Below, piece by piece: positions 19,361 to 28,811 of a stretch of DNA of 64,000 nucleotides. Position numbers and translations under genes: made by a program. Origin of the DNA: DATDXN01 sp035289305 (GTDB taxonomy: Bacteria > Patescibacteriota > Microgenomatia > UBA1406 > HO2-37-13b); contig DATDXN010000026.1 in assembly GCA_035289305.1 (NCBI GenBank), positions 22,329 to 86,328 of the forward strand. Direction: 5' to 3'. Each line of letters begins with the position of its first letter. Position 1 is the stretch's first letter. The notes under the pieces are model-generated. The model had not been told where the DNA came from and did no database searches. It was given only the letters and a program-made list of their open reading frames with translations.

Positions 19361-19993
19361 ATGAATAGAAAAAAAATAGATCGTTTTTGGAAAGAAAGGA
19401 CAAAAATCAAAGATCCCCGAGTAGCAACCCATTTCAAACATGACGATACTCATGTGTATGATCTTCGTTTAATCAAAAAATTAATAAAACCCGATACAGA
19501 GGTCTTAGATCTTGCCTGCGGCACCTGCTACATTTCTAATCAATTTGTAGATCAAGTCAGATATATAAAAGCCGTTGATAAATTTCCACAATTCCTGAAA
19601 CGCTGTAAAAAAACTCCAAAAATGGAAACTGTAACCTGCGACATTCTTACTTTCACGGATCGTAAAAAGTACGACCTCATCTTGTTAATTGGTATTATGC
19701 TTTTTTTCGATTATCAGGATTCGGAAATTATTTATAGAAAATGCCATGCGCTTTTGAATAAGGGTGGAATTATGCTTGCGCGACATCAATGCGGAGTAAA
19801 AAAAGACGTCGTGGTGGATAAATATTCTCAAACTGTTGGTGGTAATTATTACGCTCAATACAAACACTTTGATAAAGAGCTTCAGATGCTTGAAAAAATC
19901 TTTAAGAAAGTCACTGTAGTAGATGTCTTACCCAAACACCTCAATCCGTGGCCAGATACCCATCATTATGCCTTTATCTGCAAAAAAACCTAA
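19361..19993 (+). CDS. class I SAM-dependent methyltransferase
   Basis: A 210-residue methyltransferase. Motif I is VLDLACGTCYIS, with the acidic residue ending strand 2 in KAVDKF; motif IV is YDLILLIGIMLFF and motif V/VI follows GGIMLARH. There is no membrane span or Zn ribbon. The substrate is probably the small molecule handled by the neighbouring HAD phosphatase and NTP-transferase. The 3' end overlaps the start of the racemase gene by about 26 bp. Confidence 0.82.
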   Translation: MNRKKIDRFWKERTKIKDPRVATHFKHDDTHVYDLRLIKKLIKPDTEVLDLACGTCYISNQFVDQVRYIKAVDKFPQFLKRCKKTPKMETVTCDILTFTDRKKYDLILLIGIMLFFDYQDSEIIYRKCHALLNKGGIMLARHQCGVKKDVVVDKYSQTVGGNYYAQYKHFDKELQMLEKIFKKVTVVDVLPKHLNPWPDTHHYAFICKKT

Positions 19994-20672
19994 AGCTGAA
20001 AAAGTTGTCGGAATTCTGGGTGGTATGGGACCTTTCGCCACAGCTGATTTTTTCAAGCAAGTCCTTACACTCACACCGGCTAAAAAAGATTGGGAACACC
20101 TGCACATTTTAATTGATAATAATGTCAAAATACCTAGTCGAACAAGGGCGGTTTTATATCATGAAAAAAGTCCGGTCCCCGCAATGATTAAAAGTATTAA
20201 TAGACTTGCTCAAATTGGCGCAGATTTCGTCGTCGTTCCCTGCAATTCCGCTCACTATTTCTATGAAGAAGTTATTCCTTTCATAAAAATACCCTGGCTT
20301 AATATGCTGAAAATCGCTTCAGAAACAATCTCTGTCAAAAAATTCAAAAAGCCTCTTGTTTTAGGTGGCTATATTACTACTAAAAATAGATTATACAGTC
20401 AATACTTTCCAAAGGCTGTCTATTTATCTGATCTGGAAAATCAAATCATTACCGCATTTATTGAAGAAATTAAACTAACCTCAAACTTATCGCAGAAAGC
20501 GAAAAAAGAACTGGAAAAAATCATTCATCAAAAGCGAAGTTTTGTCGATTGTATACTTCTCGCCTGCAGTGAACTTTCAATTGCGTACAAAGAGGGACAT
20601 ATCAACAAAATATCAACCGTAGATGTTGCTCTTGAATATGCTAGAGCAACAGTTAAGTTCGCTTTTCACTAA
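19968..20672 (+). CDS. aspartate/glutamate racemase family protein
   Basis: About 234 residues from the ATG at 19968; an earlier in-frame ATG at 19923 would add 15 residues with no family resemblance. It opens with KVVGILGGMGPFATADFF and carries both catalytic-cysteine contexts of Asp/Glu racemases: VVPCNSAH and LACSEL. Both are intact, so it should be active in racemising an acidic amino acid or a similar alpha-acidic compound. As the fifth soluble gene in this operon, it may supply a D-amino acid used in a surface modification rather than in peptidoglycan; this is inference from context. Confidence 0.85.
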   Translation: MPLSAKKPKAEKVVGILGGMGPFATADFFKQVLTLTPAKKDWEHLHILIDNNVKIPSRTRAVLYHEKSPVPAMIKSINRLAQIGADFVVVPCNSAHYFYEEVIPFIKIPWLNMLKIASETISVKKFKKPLVLGGYITTKNRLYSQYFPKAVYLSDLENQIITAFIEEIKLTSNLSQKAKKELEKIIHQKRSFVDCILLACSELSIAYKEGHINKISTVDVALEYARATVKFAFH

Positions 20673-20677
20673 TCCTT

Positions 20678-22225
20678 ATGGTTAAAAGTATTAAAGAAAA
20701 CTTTGCTTTAGTGGTGCTTCTATCGTGGGGGTTATTGGTGTTTATTTACTCATATTCTACGAATATCTATCGGCCTGGCGCTGAATCAAATCTTGGTTGG
20801 TATCAAACGTGGGCTGATCAAAAGAGATATTATACGCAAACCCAAGCTTTTGCCAGTTTCAAAATTAATTCCGACACCTTTCAGTTTCCAATTTTATATC
20901 CTTTGTTGGGTGCGTTATTATTGCCAATCTTGCCTCAAGATCCATTTCTTGTCGTAAACGTCATCCTTTTTCTCGGAACATTGTCTTTAACTTATTTTGT
21001 GATAAGCAAATCCTTTAGTAAAGAAAAAGGATTATACGGCATTATCGTATTGATTTCCATCAACCGCTTCGTTTACGACTTTGTAACTCCTTGGACAACT
21101 TCTTTGACCACGCCTTTATTTTTAGGATTATTTTCCATAACTCAATTTTACCGTTATACGTTAAAGAAATTGATCATTGCTACAGCATTAATCGGATTGG
21201 TCGGCTTGACCAGACCTCTCGACGTTTTATTTTGCTTACCTCTCCTTATTAGTTTTATCTTTAAGGGTCGACATAAAACCGTCAAAAATATCCTCACTGA
21301 TTTCAGCCTGATCGCTTGTATTCTTCTCGGTTTTATTGCGATTTTTACCTTATTTAATCTTCTGGTCGCTGGCAATGTCCAAGGCCCTTATATAGAACGC
21401 ATCACAACCCGATTTAAACCCGATATTGCGCCTTTAGTTTTAATAGAAAAAACCTTCGGTTATTTTTTAAACCCATACATTTTTCACCGGCAAATTGAAT
21501 ATTTTAGTACTCCTGTGGTCGTTGCCATTCCTATAGCTCTATTACTACTACTCAATGTGACTCGTGTATCGACTGGCACAATCATGATTAGCTTCCTTAT
21601 CTGGTATCTTGTTTATATTCCCTATGATGTTCTATCTGCTTATACTTTAAAAAATCTCTCACTGCACTATCTGAAGCCTTGGTATCCGATCGGCGTTCTT
21701 TATGTCTTTGCCGTCTTGAACAAAAGCCAAACTCCGCGTTTGATCAAACGTAAAACTTTACCGTGGTATGTAGCAAGCTTCATTTTTCTTATCATACTGC
21801 CTTTTGCCGCTCAAAAACTTGAACCTCGTCAATTAACAAAAACTGATTGGATGGTTAAAACTTCAACCAACGACCAATCCGCCAATAAAATAATTGATAA
21901 TAACAGCAATACGTTTTGGACCTCAAAAAGACCACGTAAGAGAGGAGATGTGATTGAGATTGATATGAAAAAAATTTTTATGGTCAGTCGGTTAAAACTT
22001 ATTGACGAAATACCCGATGCGGCAACCGATTTTGATACTTTGCTTTCTCCCGACAGGAAAGCATGGCATAAATTAGCTCGTAATTATAGCTATAACGTTC
22101 GTTTTGAAAATGGTTGGTACATCGTTGGTTATATGAAAAAAGCTCGCTATATTAAATTAATGCTTAATGAAGAATCACCAACTGACGCCTGGCGTATCAA
22201 GGAGATTGACGTCTTCGGTTATTAG
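20678..22225 (+). CDS. membrane protein with C-terminal F5/8 discoidin-like domain
   Basis: A 515-residue protein. Residues ~10-385 hold about ten hydrophobic spans with a GT-C-like opening (an early loop containing GWYQTWADQKRYY, then FPILYPLLG). The last ~125 residues are soluble and match the F5/8 type C (discoidin) pattern: DNNSNTFWTS, then GDVIEIDMKKIFMVSRLKL, DRKAWHKL, ARYIKLML and a closing WRIKEIDVFGY. Such domains bind carbohydrate. It follows the racemase gene by five bases. The 3' end shares TTAG with the convergent FAD-oxidoreductase gene. Probably a membrane glycosyltransferase with a lectin-like extracytoplasmic tail. Confidence 0.75.
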   Translation: MVKSIKENFALVVLLSWGLLVFIYSYSTNIYRPGAESNLGWYQTWADQKRYYTQTQAFASFKINSDTFQFPILYPLLGALLLPILPQDPFLVVNVILFLGTLSLTYFVISKSFSKEKGLYGIIVLISINRFVYDFVTPWTTSLTTPLFLGLFSITQFYRYTLKKLIIATALIGLVGLTRPLDVLFCLPLLISFIFKGRHKTVKNILTDFSLIACILLGFIAIFTLFNLLVAGNVQGPYIERITTRFKPDIAPLVLIEKTFGYFLNPYIFHRQIEYFSTPVVVAIPIALLLLLNVTRVSTGTIMISFLIWYLVYIPYDVLSAYTLKNLSLHYLKPWYPIGVLYVFAVLNKSQTPRLIKRKTLPWYVASFIFLIILPFAAQKLEPRQLTKTDWMVKTSTNDQSANKIIDNNSNTFWTSKRPRKRGDVIEIDMKKIFMVSRLKLIDEIPDAATDFDTLLSPDRKAWHKLARNYSYNVRFENGWYIVGYMKKARYIKLMLNEESPTDAWRIKEIDVFGY

Positions 22226-23658
22226 AATTTATCTTCTTCAAGATATTCAGCATCTTCGTTGATATTCCAAACAAGATATTTTCTATAGCCTACTAGATAA
22301 TTACGCGCCGCTAGCAAACCGCTGTAGATAGCATGATCCATATTGTTGTATCTATACATGCCACCTCTACCTATAAGTTGAAGGTTGGTAAATTGTTCGG
22401 CGTAATTCTTGAGGATATCAAAATACGGTTTATGACCCAAATAGTAAGTCGGGTAAGCTTCAGTCTCACGAATTACAAATCCATCAAGCAGATCTTCTGG
22501 TTCCGTAAGCTTAAGATGGAACATTTCGCCCGTAGCAAAGCTTATGAGATCCTGATCATTCATTCGCCAAATATCATCCTCTTGAAAAGCAAAATATTCA
22601 ACCGAAATCGCTGAATATCGGGGATTTTTTACCATCTCCTTGGAAAAATTATTATAATTGGTGATTCTGGCCATTTTAACTTCAGGAGAATGAACATATA
22701 TCCAATGATCGGGAAAGAGAGGCGCCCTTTTGATAATGAGATTAACAGTGATATGATCTCTATAGCTTAACTTCTTGGCCGCTTCAATCACGATTTTGTC
22801 AGGAGCCGGATCAAGAGACAAAATAAATTGCGTAAGAGGCATGCTGGAAAATAAATAATCTACCGGCAAATCAAGTCTTTGTCCTTTTTGATTATACTCA
22901 ACAGAGGTAATTTGAGAACGGGTATGAGTAATTTTTGTTACTTGACTTTGCAGGTTTATTCTCACATTGTGTTTATTAACATAATCAGCCATTTTCTTAT
23001 AACAATACCCCGCACCCTTTTTAGGGTAGTAGAATTTATTAATCAGGCTTTTGGACTTCCTTGTTCTTTCACCAAAAATAGCTGTCTTTATCACCTCAAT
23101 GAAATTTAAATTTTTAATCCGCTGGGCGGCCCACTCTGATCCAATTTTACTGCAGGGAATTCCCCAGACTTTTTCTGTGTATGTTTTGAAAAAATGCTGA
23201 TATAATTTTTGACCAAAATGTTTTCTAATCCAATCCTCAAATGTTTTTGGTCGCAAACTGCGCAAAAATAATTTTGCTTTGATAAAACTCACTGCTGTTA
23301 AAAAACTCTCAAATATGCCCAGCTTGAGCACGACATCTTTCAACTGTACGGGATAATAGAAAAGTTTACCCTTGTAAAACATTCTTGTCAGCCGCGTTAC
23401 TTCAATTAAATCGCGTTTTAAAAACTTACGCCATATATGCAACACTTCCTGGTTTTTAGTGTAAAAACGATGAGGCCCAACATCAAAACGATAACCTTTA
23501 TATTCATACGTGCGAGCTAATCCGCCCACCACTTTATTTTTATCAAGGATCACAACGGCGTTTGGACTATTTATCTTCTTATGACAGGTTAACTCAAAAG
23601 CGCAGCTTAATCCCGCAGGTCCTGCGCCTATAATAACAATGGCTTCTTTGACTTTCAC
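22222..23658 (-). CDS. FAD-dependent oxidoreductase (protoporphyrinogen oxidase / UDP-galactopyranose mutase-like)
   Basis: A 478-residue flavoprotein with a GTG start at 23658, two bases-plus after the upstream stop. The N-terminal dinucleotide-binding motif is IVIIGAGPAGLSCAFEL, followed by GGLARTYEYKGYRFDVGPHRFY, typical of the amine-oxidase/UGM-like NAD(P)-binding-8 group; the C-terminal FAD contact is LIGRGGMYRYNNMDHAIYSG. In polysaccharide loci such proteins act on sugars or isoprenoids, but the substrate is not evident. Upstream on the same strand lies a polytopic membrane protein. The 3' end overlaps the plus-strand discoidin gene by 4 bp. Confidence 0.82.
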   Translation of the reverse strand: MKVKEAIVIIGAGPAGLSCAFELTCHKKINSPNAVVILDKNKVVGGLARTYEYKGYRFDVGPHRFYTKNQEVLHIWRKFLKRDLIEVTRLTRMFYKGKLFYYPVQLKDVVLKLGIFESFLTAVSFIKAKLFLRSLRPKTFEDWIRKHFGQKLYQHFFKTYTEKVWGIPCSKIGSEWAAQRIKNLNFIEVIKTAIFGERTRKSKSLINKFYYPKKGAGYCYKKMADYVNKHNVRINLQSQVTKITHTRSQITSVEYNQKGQRLDLPVDYLFSSMPLTQFILSLDPAPDKIVIEAAKKLSYRDHITVNLIIKRAPLFPDHWIYVHSPEVKMARITNYNNFSKEMVKNPRYSAISVEYFAFQEDDIWRMNDQDLISFATGEMFHLKLTEPEDLLDGFVIRETEAYPTYYLGHKPYFDILKNYAEQFTNLQLIGRGGMYRYNNMDHAIYSGLLAARNYLVGYRKYLVWNINEDAEYLEEDKF

Positions 23659-23662
23659 AGAT

Positions 23663-25624
23663 TTATATCTCTTTCAACTTATAAATATCTAAAACTCCTA
23701 CTGTTTCAACAAATTTATAGTAGGGAGAAACAGTTTCGAAAATCGCAAGAGAAGTACTGAAAGGAGTAAAACGTATTTTATCGTCGTTTTTATAGGAATC
23801 TTTTCCATCTATAAAAAGATATTGAGGTTTTTCTTTCATTGTGACTAAGTTATTTTTTACTAGTGTCAATTGATTCTTATAGATGATTTGTTCAAGCATT
23901 GGATAGGGAATAAAGTGAGTTTTCTCAGCCATGATCAATAACACCACGTCGTATCTTGATAGTAAAAATATTTTATTTGTGTTATTGGTCAATTCTTTAA
24001 TCTTAGCAATTGAAACAAGGAGTTCCCTCGCCGTATAGCCTTCAGTTTCACTCCAACTCACCATTATAAAACCACGATTTCCAGAGTATTTTTTTGCCCT
24101 GATAACCTCCTTGAGCGCGTACAAACGATACTGAAAGCGCTTATATAAATAGAAAGTACTGATAACAACAAGTACAACAATCGATAATATACCAACAAAT
24201 CGAAATATTTTCATCCCTATCCATTGGTTTTTTTTCGATACAGCAAGAAGAAAGATAACAAGTACTAATGCAGGAATGCTAACTACGGTCAAATTTGAAT
24301 TATAACTTCGACTCATATAATAGTTCAGCAACAACAATCCATATAAAGAATACCCGACAGTGACATACCATATCCAATCGATTTTCTTGCGAGAATGGAA
24401 AACTGCATGCAGAATAATAATTAAGGCGATAAAGTAAATTATAATATGTAACCAATACCACCCAATAAAAGGAGTAGGCGCATTGTTGAGACCAGCTTGA
24501 GCAAGACGTACGAAATCAAGAAATAAGCTTAGTCTCGGCCAACTGCCGCTTGCCATTCTTGTATATAATGAAAAAAAAAGACCGATGGCTATAAAAACAA
24601 TTAAAAACTGCAGCAAGTTTTGTGCAAAAATTACTCCTCTCTTTATCCAAGAAATTCCTTTAAGAGAAATGCTATAGATAAACAGAAGGAAAACAAAGGA
24701 AACGACCAAAGACAATCCTGTTTCGATATTATAGAAAAAAGCAATAGAAAGAATGAAAAAAATAAAAATATTTCTTTTTTTCGAGGTTAAAAATTTATTT
24801 CTCAAAATAAGAAGAAAAACTAATCCATCAAAAAAAAACCTCAAGGGGATTCCTCCGGGCCATACATAGTTTTCAGAGTATGGATAGACCGAGTAGTTAA
24901 ATAACATATTAACACCCATGATAATGTACAAACCGATCAAACTGTATATGGTGTTTTTTGTTAATTCTTTCAAGAAAAAAAATAGGATGAAAAAATATAT
25001 CCATGTACCAATCATGAGTAACAAGTAAAAATTCATATATGAGAAAGGGATTCCTACTTTGAATATAAGATACAAAAAAAGTGGGTAAAACAAACCATAT
25101 TGATTGAAAGTATCAACTAAAAGGTGTTTACCGTGGAAAAGATCGTTGATCGTTGCGATTATGAAATTGTGGTGGTAATAATTCACCCAAATACCTGTTT
25201 CGATAAGATAACCGAAATTAATAAGCACAATCGAGAGCATAGCAACTAATATAAGCAAATAGTATTTTTTAAGAAAAGAGGCTTCTTTTTGTTCGGTCTG
25301 AAGCTGCAATGTGGGTATTCCTTTAGTTTGTGATTTTTTAGATTTTTTACCTATTTTTTCAATTAAAAAAGCAAAAAACAAAGTCGTTGATGGAATAAAA
25401 ATGATAGATAAATTATAAAAAAGTTTAAAGTATTGTTTGGGGTAAAATCCCTGTCGCCGCCATGATACAAATATTGTTTTATCAATGCTATTCATGCTCT
25501 TTTCCAGACCCATTAACTTCAAAACAAAATAAACGCCCAAAAAAATGAAAAGAGCAATTAACGCACCAAAAAATAAAGACGCATAATACATCCGTCCATT
25601 TTGATTACTAAAGCGACGTGCCAT
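23663..25624 (-). CDS. polytopic membrane protein, GT-C-like
   Basis: About 653 residues from the ATG at 25624; an in-frame Met at 25654 would extend it into the divergent gene and past the -10 box, so 25624 is preferred. There are roughly twelve membrane spans. A loop after a span near residue 155 reads IWVNYYHHNFIIATINDLFHGKHLLVDTFNQYG (given here as landmarks HHNF and DTFNQYG), a layout like GT-C first loops. A soluble C-terminal ~110 residues follow. It does not belong clearly to family A or B and lacks their beta-sandwich. A TATAAT box 9 nt before the ATG is shared as a palindrome with the divergent family-A gene. Confidence 0.7.
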   Translation of the reverse strand: MARRFSNQNGRMYYASLFFGALIALFIFLGVYFVLKLMGLEKSMNSIDKTIFVSWRRQGFYPKQYFKLFYNLSIIFIPSTTLFFAFLIEKIGKKSKKSQTKGIPTLQLQTEQKEASFLKKYYLLILVAMLSIVLINFGYLIETGIWVNYYHHNFIIATINDLFHGKHLLVDTFNQYGLFYPLFLYLIFKVGIPFSYMNFYLLLMIGTWIYFFILFFFLKELTKNTIYSLIGLYIIMGVNMLFNYSVYPYSENYVWPGGIPLRFFFDGLVFLLILRNKFLTSKKRNIFIFFILSIAFFYNIETGLSLVVSFVFLLFIYSISLKGISWIKRGVIFAQNLLQFLIVFIAIGLFFSLYTRMASGSWPRLSLFLDFVRLAQAGLNNAPTPFIGWYWLHIIIYFIALIIILHAVFHSRKKIDWIWYVTVGYSLYGLLLLNYYMSRSYNSNLTVVSIPALVLVIFLLAVSKKNQWIGMKIFRFVGILSIVVLVVISTFYLYKRFQYRLYALKEVIRAKKYSGNRGFIMVSWSETEGYTARELLVSIAKIKELTNNTNKIFLLSRYDVVLLIMAEKTHFIPYPMLEQIIYKNQLTLVKNNLVTMKEKPQYLFIDGKDSYKNDDKIRFTPFSTSLAIFETVSPYYKFVETVGVLDIYKLKEI

Positions 25625-25633
25625 AAATACCGT

Positions 25634-25643
25634 ATTATATAAT
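25634..25643. promoter_or_regulatory. palindromic bidirectional -10 element
   Basis: ATTATATAAT is its own reverse complement (12 bp if the flanking T and A are included). It provides TATAAT on plus at 25638-25643 and TATAAT on minus at 25639-25634. Each box is exactly 9 nt from an ATG: 25653 on plus and 25624 on minus. RNA starting about 7 nt after the box would carry almost no leader. No -35 or extended -10 is evident. Only one polymerase could occupy the element at a time, so the two membrane-protein genes should compete. Confidence 0.65.
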
Positions 25644-25652
25644 AAAATCCAC

Positions 25653-27908
25653 ATGCAGAAAAGAATACTCGTTCAGCCAAATCAAGCACTTAACATTAGT
25701 TTCATCTGTCTTATTTACCTGATGGTAAATATTGTTTTCAATCAGGTTTTATGGGAGCAGATTTTTACACAAGAAAACAGTCAAACATTGACAATTCAAG
25801 GTGAATCTTTCATCTATGAATATTTTGCTGAAACAGTACGACAAAATATTTTGTCTGGGAAAAACCCCTTCACTCCAACCACAAACATCTTATATCCATT
25901 TGGCTGGAGTATTACTTTCGATGACGTTGCACCTATTAACGGTATTTTTTTCCTGATGCTTCGACCATTTTTTTCCCTTCATCAATCACTTACGATTATT
26001 GTCGTCGTAAGCGTTTTCCTATCCAATATCAGTATGTATTGGTTATCGAAGATAATGGGAATTCGTACGAGAACGGCCTTTTTGAGCGGATTGATATTCG
26101 GTTTTACACCCTTTATGGGAGTTCGAATCGGCGCCCACCAAACCTATACTGCTTTATATCTTTTTCCCATGACTTTAATCCCCTTCATTTTGATGATAAA
26201 AAATAACAACCATATCATGAAAATGATACATGCGATTTTTTTGGGAGCGATGCTTGCTCTTTGTTTTTTTACTAATTTATATTATACAGTGATGCTTGCG
26301 GTAATGATCTTTTTGATGACCAGTTATTTCCTGTTTTTTAGACTACCTGCGTTATGGAGGCTTCTATGTAAGAATTTTAAATATTTGTCAATAACAGGAA
26401 TAATCTTTTTTGTGCTAACAATTCCATGGATCCTTAAGGCCTATGAATATTGGCAGTTAACTGAATACACCAAACCAATTAGTCAATACGATGTTATTTT
26501 TCATTCAGCCGACCTTACGAGTATCTTTGTTCCAAGCCGTCTTAACCCGCTATATAAGCCAATTCTTACTCTGGTGGCAGAAAGTTTTCCAAAATTAGTC
26601 AACTTGTTTGAAAATTTTATTTACCCCGGGATAATCATTTTGATGTTTTATAGTATTTTCTGTATTTTTTTCAAAAAAATTCCCCGTTTTGTGAGAAAAA
26701 AAGTGTTTCCTTTTTTTACCGTAAGCATAGCTTTTTTACTTTTTACACTGGGGCCGCAACTCCATATCTTTGGTAAAAATGTGGACATTCCGCTTCCTTA
26801 TAGCTTTATTACCAAACTGCCCATATTCCAAATGGCACGTGCGCCCGGAAGATTCATCGTACCGTTTGTCTTTCTTGCAACGATCGTGACCGGATATCTT
26901 ATTGATTATGCAATCGAAAAAAAATATAAAAGTAAAAGAACCATATTATTTGCTCTACTGATTGCTGTTTTTTTTCTTGACCAATTCTATACAATCAGCT
27001 TACCCCCAACTATTCATATTCCACTCCCCACCAAGATCTACCAGTACTTAAAAACAAAAAATCACAAAACACCGATCCTTGAAATTCCTTTTAATATTCG
27101 AGATGGGCTGAAAAATCTCGGCAGCTTCTACTCACCATGGCTTACCTGGGCGCAGTTACTTCACCAACAACCAACGTTCAGTGTATATGGAGGAAGAATC
27201 GATAATCAGATTTTTGCTTATTACAAAACAAGCCCACTCTTTGGGCCAATCGGACAACTTATTGACCGTGATGTCAAAAATCTTGATGCAATTGCCTCTC
27301 AATTTGATATTGCAAAAATGAAAACAGCAATTGATTTTTTGGGCATTGAATATATAATCATCAAAGAAGATGAAAAATATTCTTATATCAGTCTATCATT
27401 GGTCGAAAAACTCGGCTTTGAAAAAATAAAAACCGACCGCATGTATAGTCTGTGGTATCAAAATACTCGCAAAAACATCGGCCCTCAATTTGATTTTGGA
27501 TCAGACACTGATGATCTTTTTCTTGCCACCGGATGGGGTCCAAAAGAAGCTCGCGGACGTTGGATAGTAGGGAAAACCGCCACCGTGCTTTTGCATAAAA
27601 GAAATTTGGCAAAATCCCAGTCCATTAGAAAATTAAGCTTTGTCGTACAATCCTATCCTCAAAAACAAAGTTTAAGCCTCTTTATCAATAATAATAAAGT
27701 AAAGAAAATTAATCTTGACAAAAAGCCTCAAACACACACCATTGATATTAGTAAATATTTGTATGATGGATTTAATATCATCATTTTCAAATTTGCAAAA
27801 ACAAAACAACCAACATATTTTAATCCTCGAAGTGCCGACACTCGTGAATTGGCTGCGTTTTTTTCAGATATAACAATAACACCCTTACTTTCTTCCAAAC
27901 AGAACTAG
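25653..27908 (+). CDS. family-A giant polytopic membrane protein with C-terminal beta-sandwich
   Basis: A 751-residue family-A protein apart from the main array and on the other strand. Landmarks are NPFTPTTNILYPFGWS, GIFFLMLRPFFSLHQ, MYWLSKIMG, ARAPGRFIVPFVF, ILEIPFNIRDGLKNLG, YGGRIDNQIFAYYKTSPLFG, FLGIEYIIIKEDEKY, and the terminal module from GWGPKEARGRW to DTRELAAFFSDITI. It resembles the 2207-4435 protein most, sharing VRQNILSGKNPF-like and YPFGW segments, so it is a dispersed duplicate. It diverges from a shared palindromic -10 and its 3' end overlaps a convergent methyltransferase gene by 24 bp. Confidence 0.8.
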   Translation: MQKRILVQPNQALNISFICLIYLMVNIVFNQVLWEQIFTQENSQTLTIQGESFIYEYFAETVRQNILSGKNPFTPTTNILYPFGWSITFDDVAPINGIFFLMLRPFFSLHQSLTIIVVVSVFLSNISMYWLSKIMGIRTRTAFLSGLIFGFTPFMGVRIGAHQTYTALYLFPMTLIPFILMIKNNNHIMKMIHAIFLGAMLALCFFTNLYYTVMLAVMIFLMTSYFLFFRLPALWRLLCKNFKYLSITGIIFFVLTIPWILKAYEYWQLTEYTKPISQYDVIFHSADLTSIFVPSRLNPLYKPILTLVAESFPKLVNLFENFIYPGIIILMFYSIFCIFFKKIPRFVRKKVFPFFTVSIAFLLFTLGPQLHIFGKNVDIPLPYSFITKLPIFQMARAPGRFIVPFVFLATIVTGYLIDYAIEKKYKSKRTILFALLIAVFFLDQFYTISLPPTIHIPLPTKIYQYLKTKNHKTPILEIPFNIRDGLKNLGSFYSPWLTWAQLLHQQPTFSVYGGRIDNQIFAYYKTSPLFGPIGQLIDRDVKNLDAIASQFDIAKMKTAIDFLGIEYIIIKEDEKYSYISLSLVEKLGFEKIKTDRMYSLWYQNTRKNIGPQFDFGSDTDDLFLATGWGPKEARGRWIVGKTATVLLHKRNLAKSQSIRKLSFVVQSYPQKQSLSLFINNNKVKKINLDKKPQTHTIDISKYLYDGFNIIIFKFAKTKQPTYFNPRSADTRELAAFFSDITITPLLSSKQN

Positions 27909-28775
27909 ATTACCGGGGTACAATTTGAGTGGAAAGGCATCAAGTTTTAACATTTTGATCATATCAATCAACCGTAGTTTCAACCAGTTTGGAAAAGGAA
28001 AAAGCCTCACCCAATAGCTTATATTGTGAAAATTAAAAGAATTTTCAACGGCAAGGACTTGAAAACCATGTTTTTCAAATAGCTGTCTCATAGTTTTTTT
28101 GCTAAATAAATACGTATGCTCTATATCGATGATTGGGCTTCTATTTTTCAGCAATCGGGCGCTCAATGACTCAACATCGTGATTTAGAAAAAGAACAAGA
28201 CCTCCCTTTTTTAATACAAAAAAACACTCTCGAAGAACAGCATTTGGATCAGGCAAATGGTCAAGTGTTTGAAAACAACAAATGACATCAAAGAATTGTC
28301 GCGCGTACAATCCATGACGGAAAATATCAATTTTAATGCGCTTTTTAAGATATGAAGACGCTTTGGAAACTGCCTGCATGCTTGGTTCAACGCCATATAC
28401 TTCCTTATATCCTTGGGCGCGGGCTTCTTCAAGAAAAAATCCGTTTCCACAACCAATTTCTAGGATTCTGCTTTTTCTGACGGCAAATTTTTCCAATTTC
28501 CGCAAATAAAAACCATATGTTTTTTGTAAATTGGCTATATGCTCGTCATAATCAAGCACGCTCTTTTTATACAATTTTTCTAGTATAGTATGATCTAAAA
28601 TTGGATTTGAGTAAACGACACGACATTTTCGGCATTGCACAATACGGTAATGGAGTCGGTCGGGTAAACGGCGAGCAGAAAAGATCTTTTCATCTATCTG
28701 TTTTATATCAAAATTTGCTTTATATAGAATGCGAAAGTCATCTTTCTGGCAAAGTGCGCATTTTTGTCTAATCAT
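27885..28775 (-). CDS. class I SAM-dependent methyltransferase with N-terminal zinc ribbon
   Basis: A 296-residue protein. The first ~50 residues hold a CxxC...CxxC zinc ribbon (CALC and CRKC). SAM motif I is ILEIGCGNGFFLEEA, with acidic strand-2 residue in YGVEPS; the post-I region continues DVICCFQTLDHLPDPN and GGLVLFLNHDVESL. This Zn-ribbon plus SAM-fold arrangement is typical of methyltransferases in polysaccharide loci acting on sugars or glycan ends. It converges on the family-A gene with a 24-bp overlap and diverges from the transketolase operon. Confidence 0.82.
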   Translation of the reverse strand: MIRQKCALCQKDDFRILYKANFDIKQIDEKIFSARRLPDRLHYRIVQCRKCRVVYSNPILDHTILEKLYKKSVLDYDEHIANLQKTYGFYLRKLEKFAVRKSRILEIGCGNGFFLEEARAQGYKEVYGVEPSMQAVSKASSYLKKRIKIDIFRHGLYARQFFDVICCFQTLDHLPDPNAVLRECFFVLKKGGLVLFLNHDVESLSARLLKNRSPIIDIEHTYLFSKKTMRQLFEKHGFQVLAVENSFNFHNISYWVRLFPFPNWLKLRLIDMIKMLKLDAFPLKLYPGNLVLFGRK

Positions 28776-28786
28776 ATAAGTCTTTT

Positions 28787-28795
28787 TAGTATAAT
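28787..28795. promoter_or_regulatory. overlapping divergent -10 boxes
   Basis: TATAAT on plus at 28790-28795 lies 16 nt before the transketolase ATG at 28812. On minus a TATACT-type box (28792-28787) lies 11-12 nt before the methyltransferase ATG at 28775. The boxes overlap within the 36-bp intergenic gap, a second case of divergent genes sharing a compact promoter. Confidence 0.4.
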
Positions 28796-28811
28796 ATAGT
28801 CACTTTTCTGT

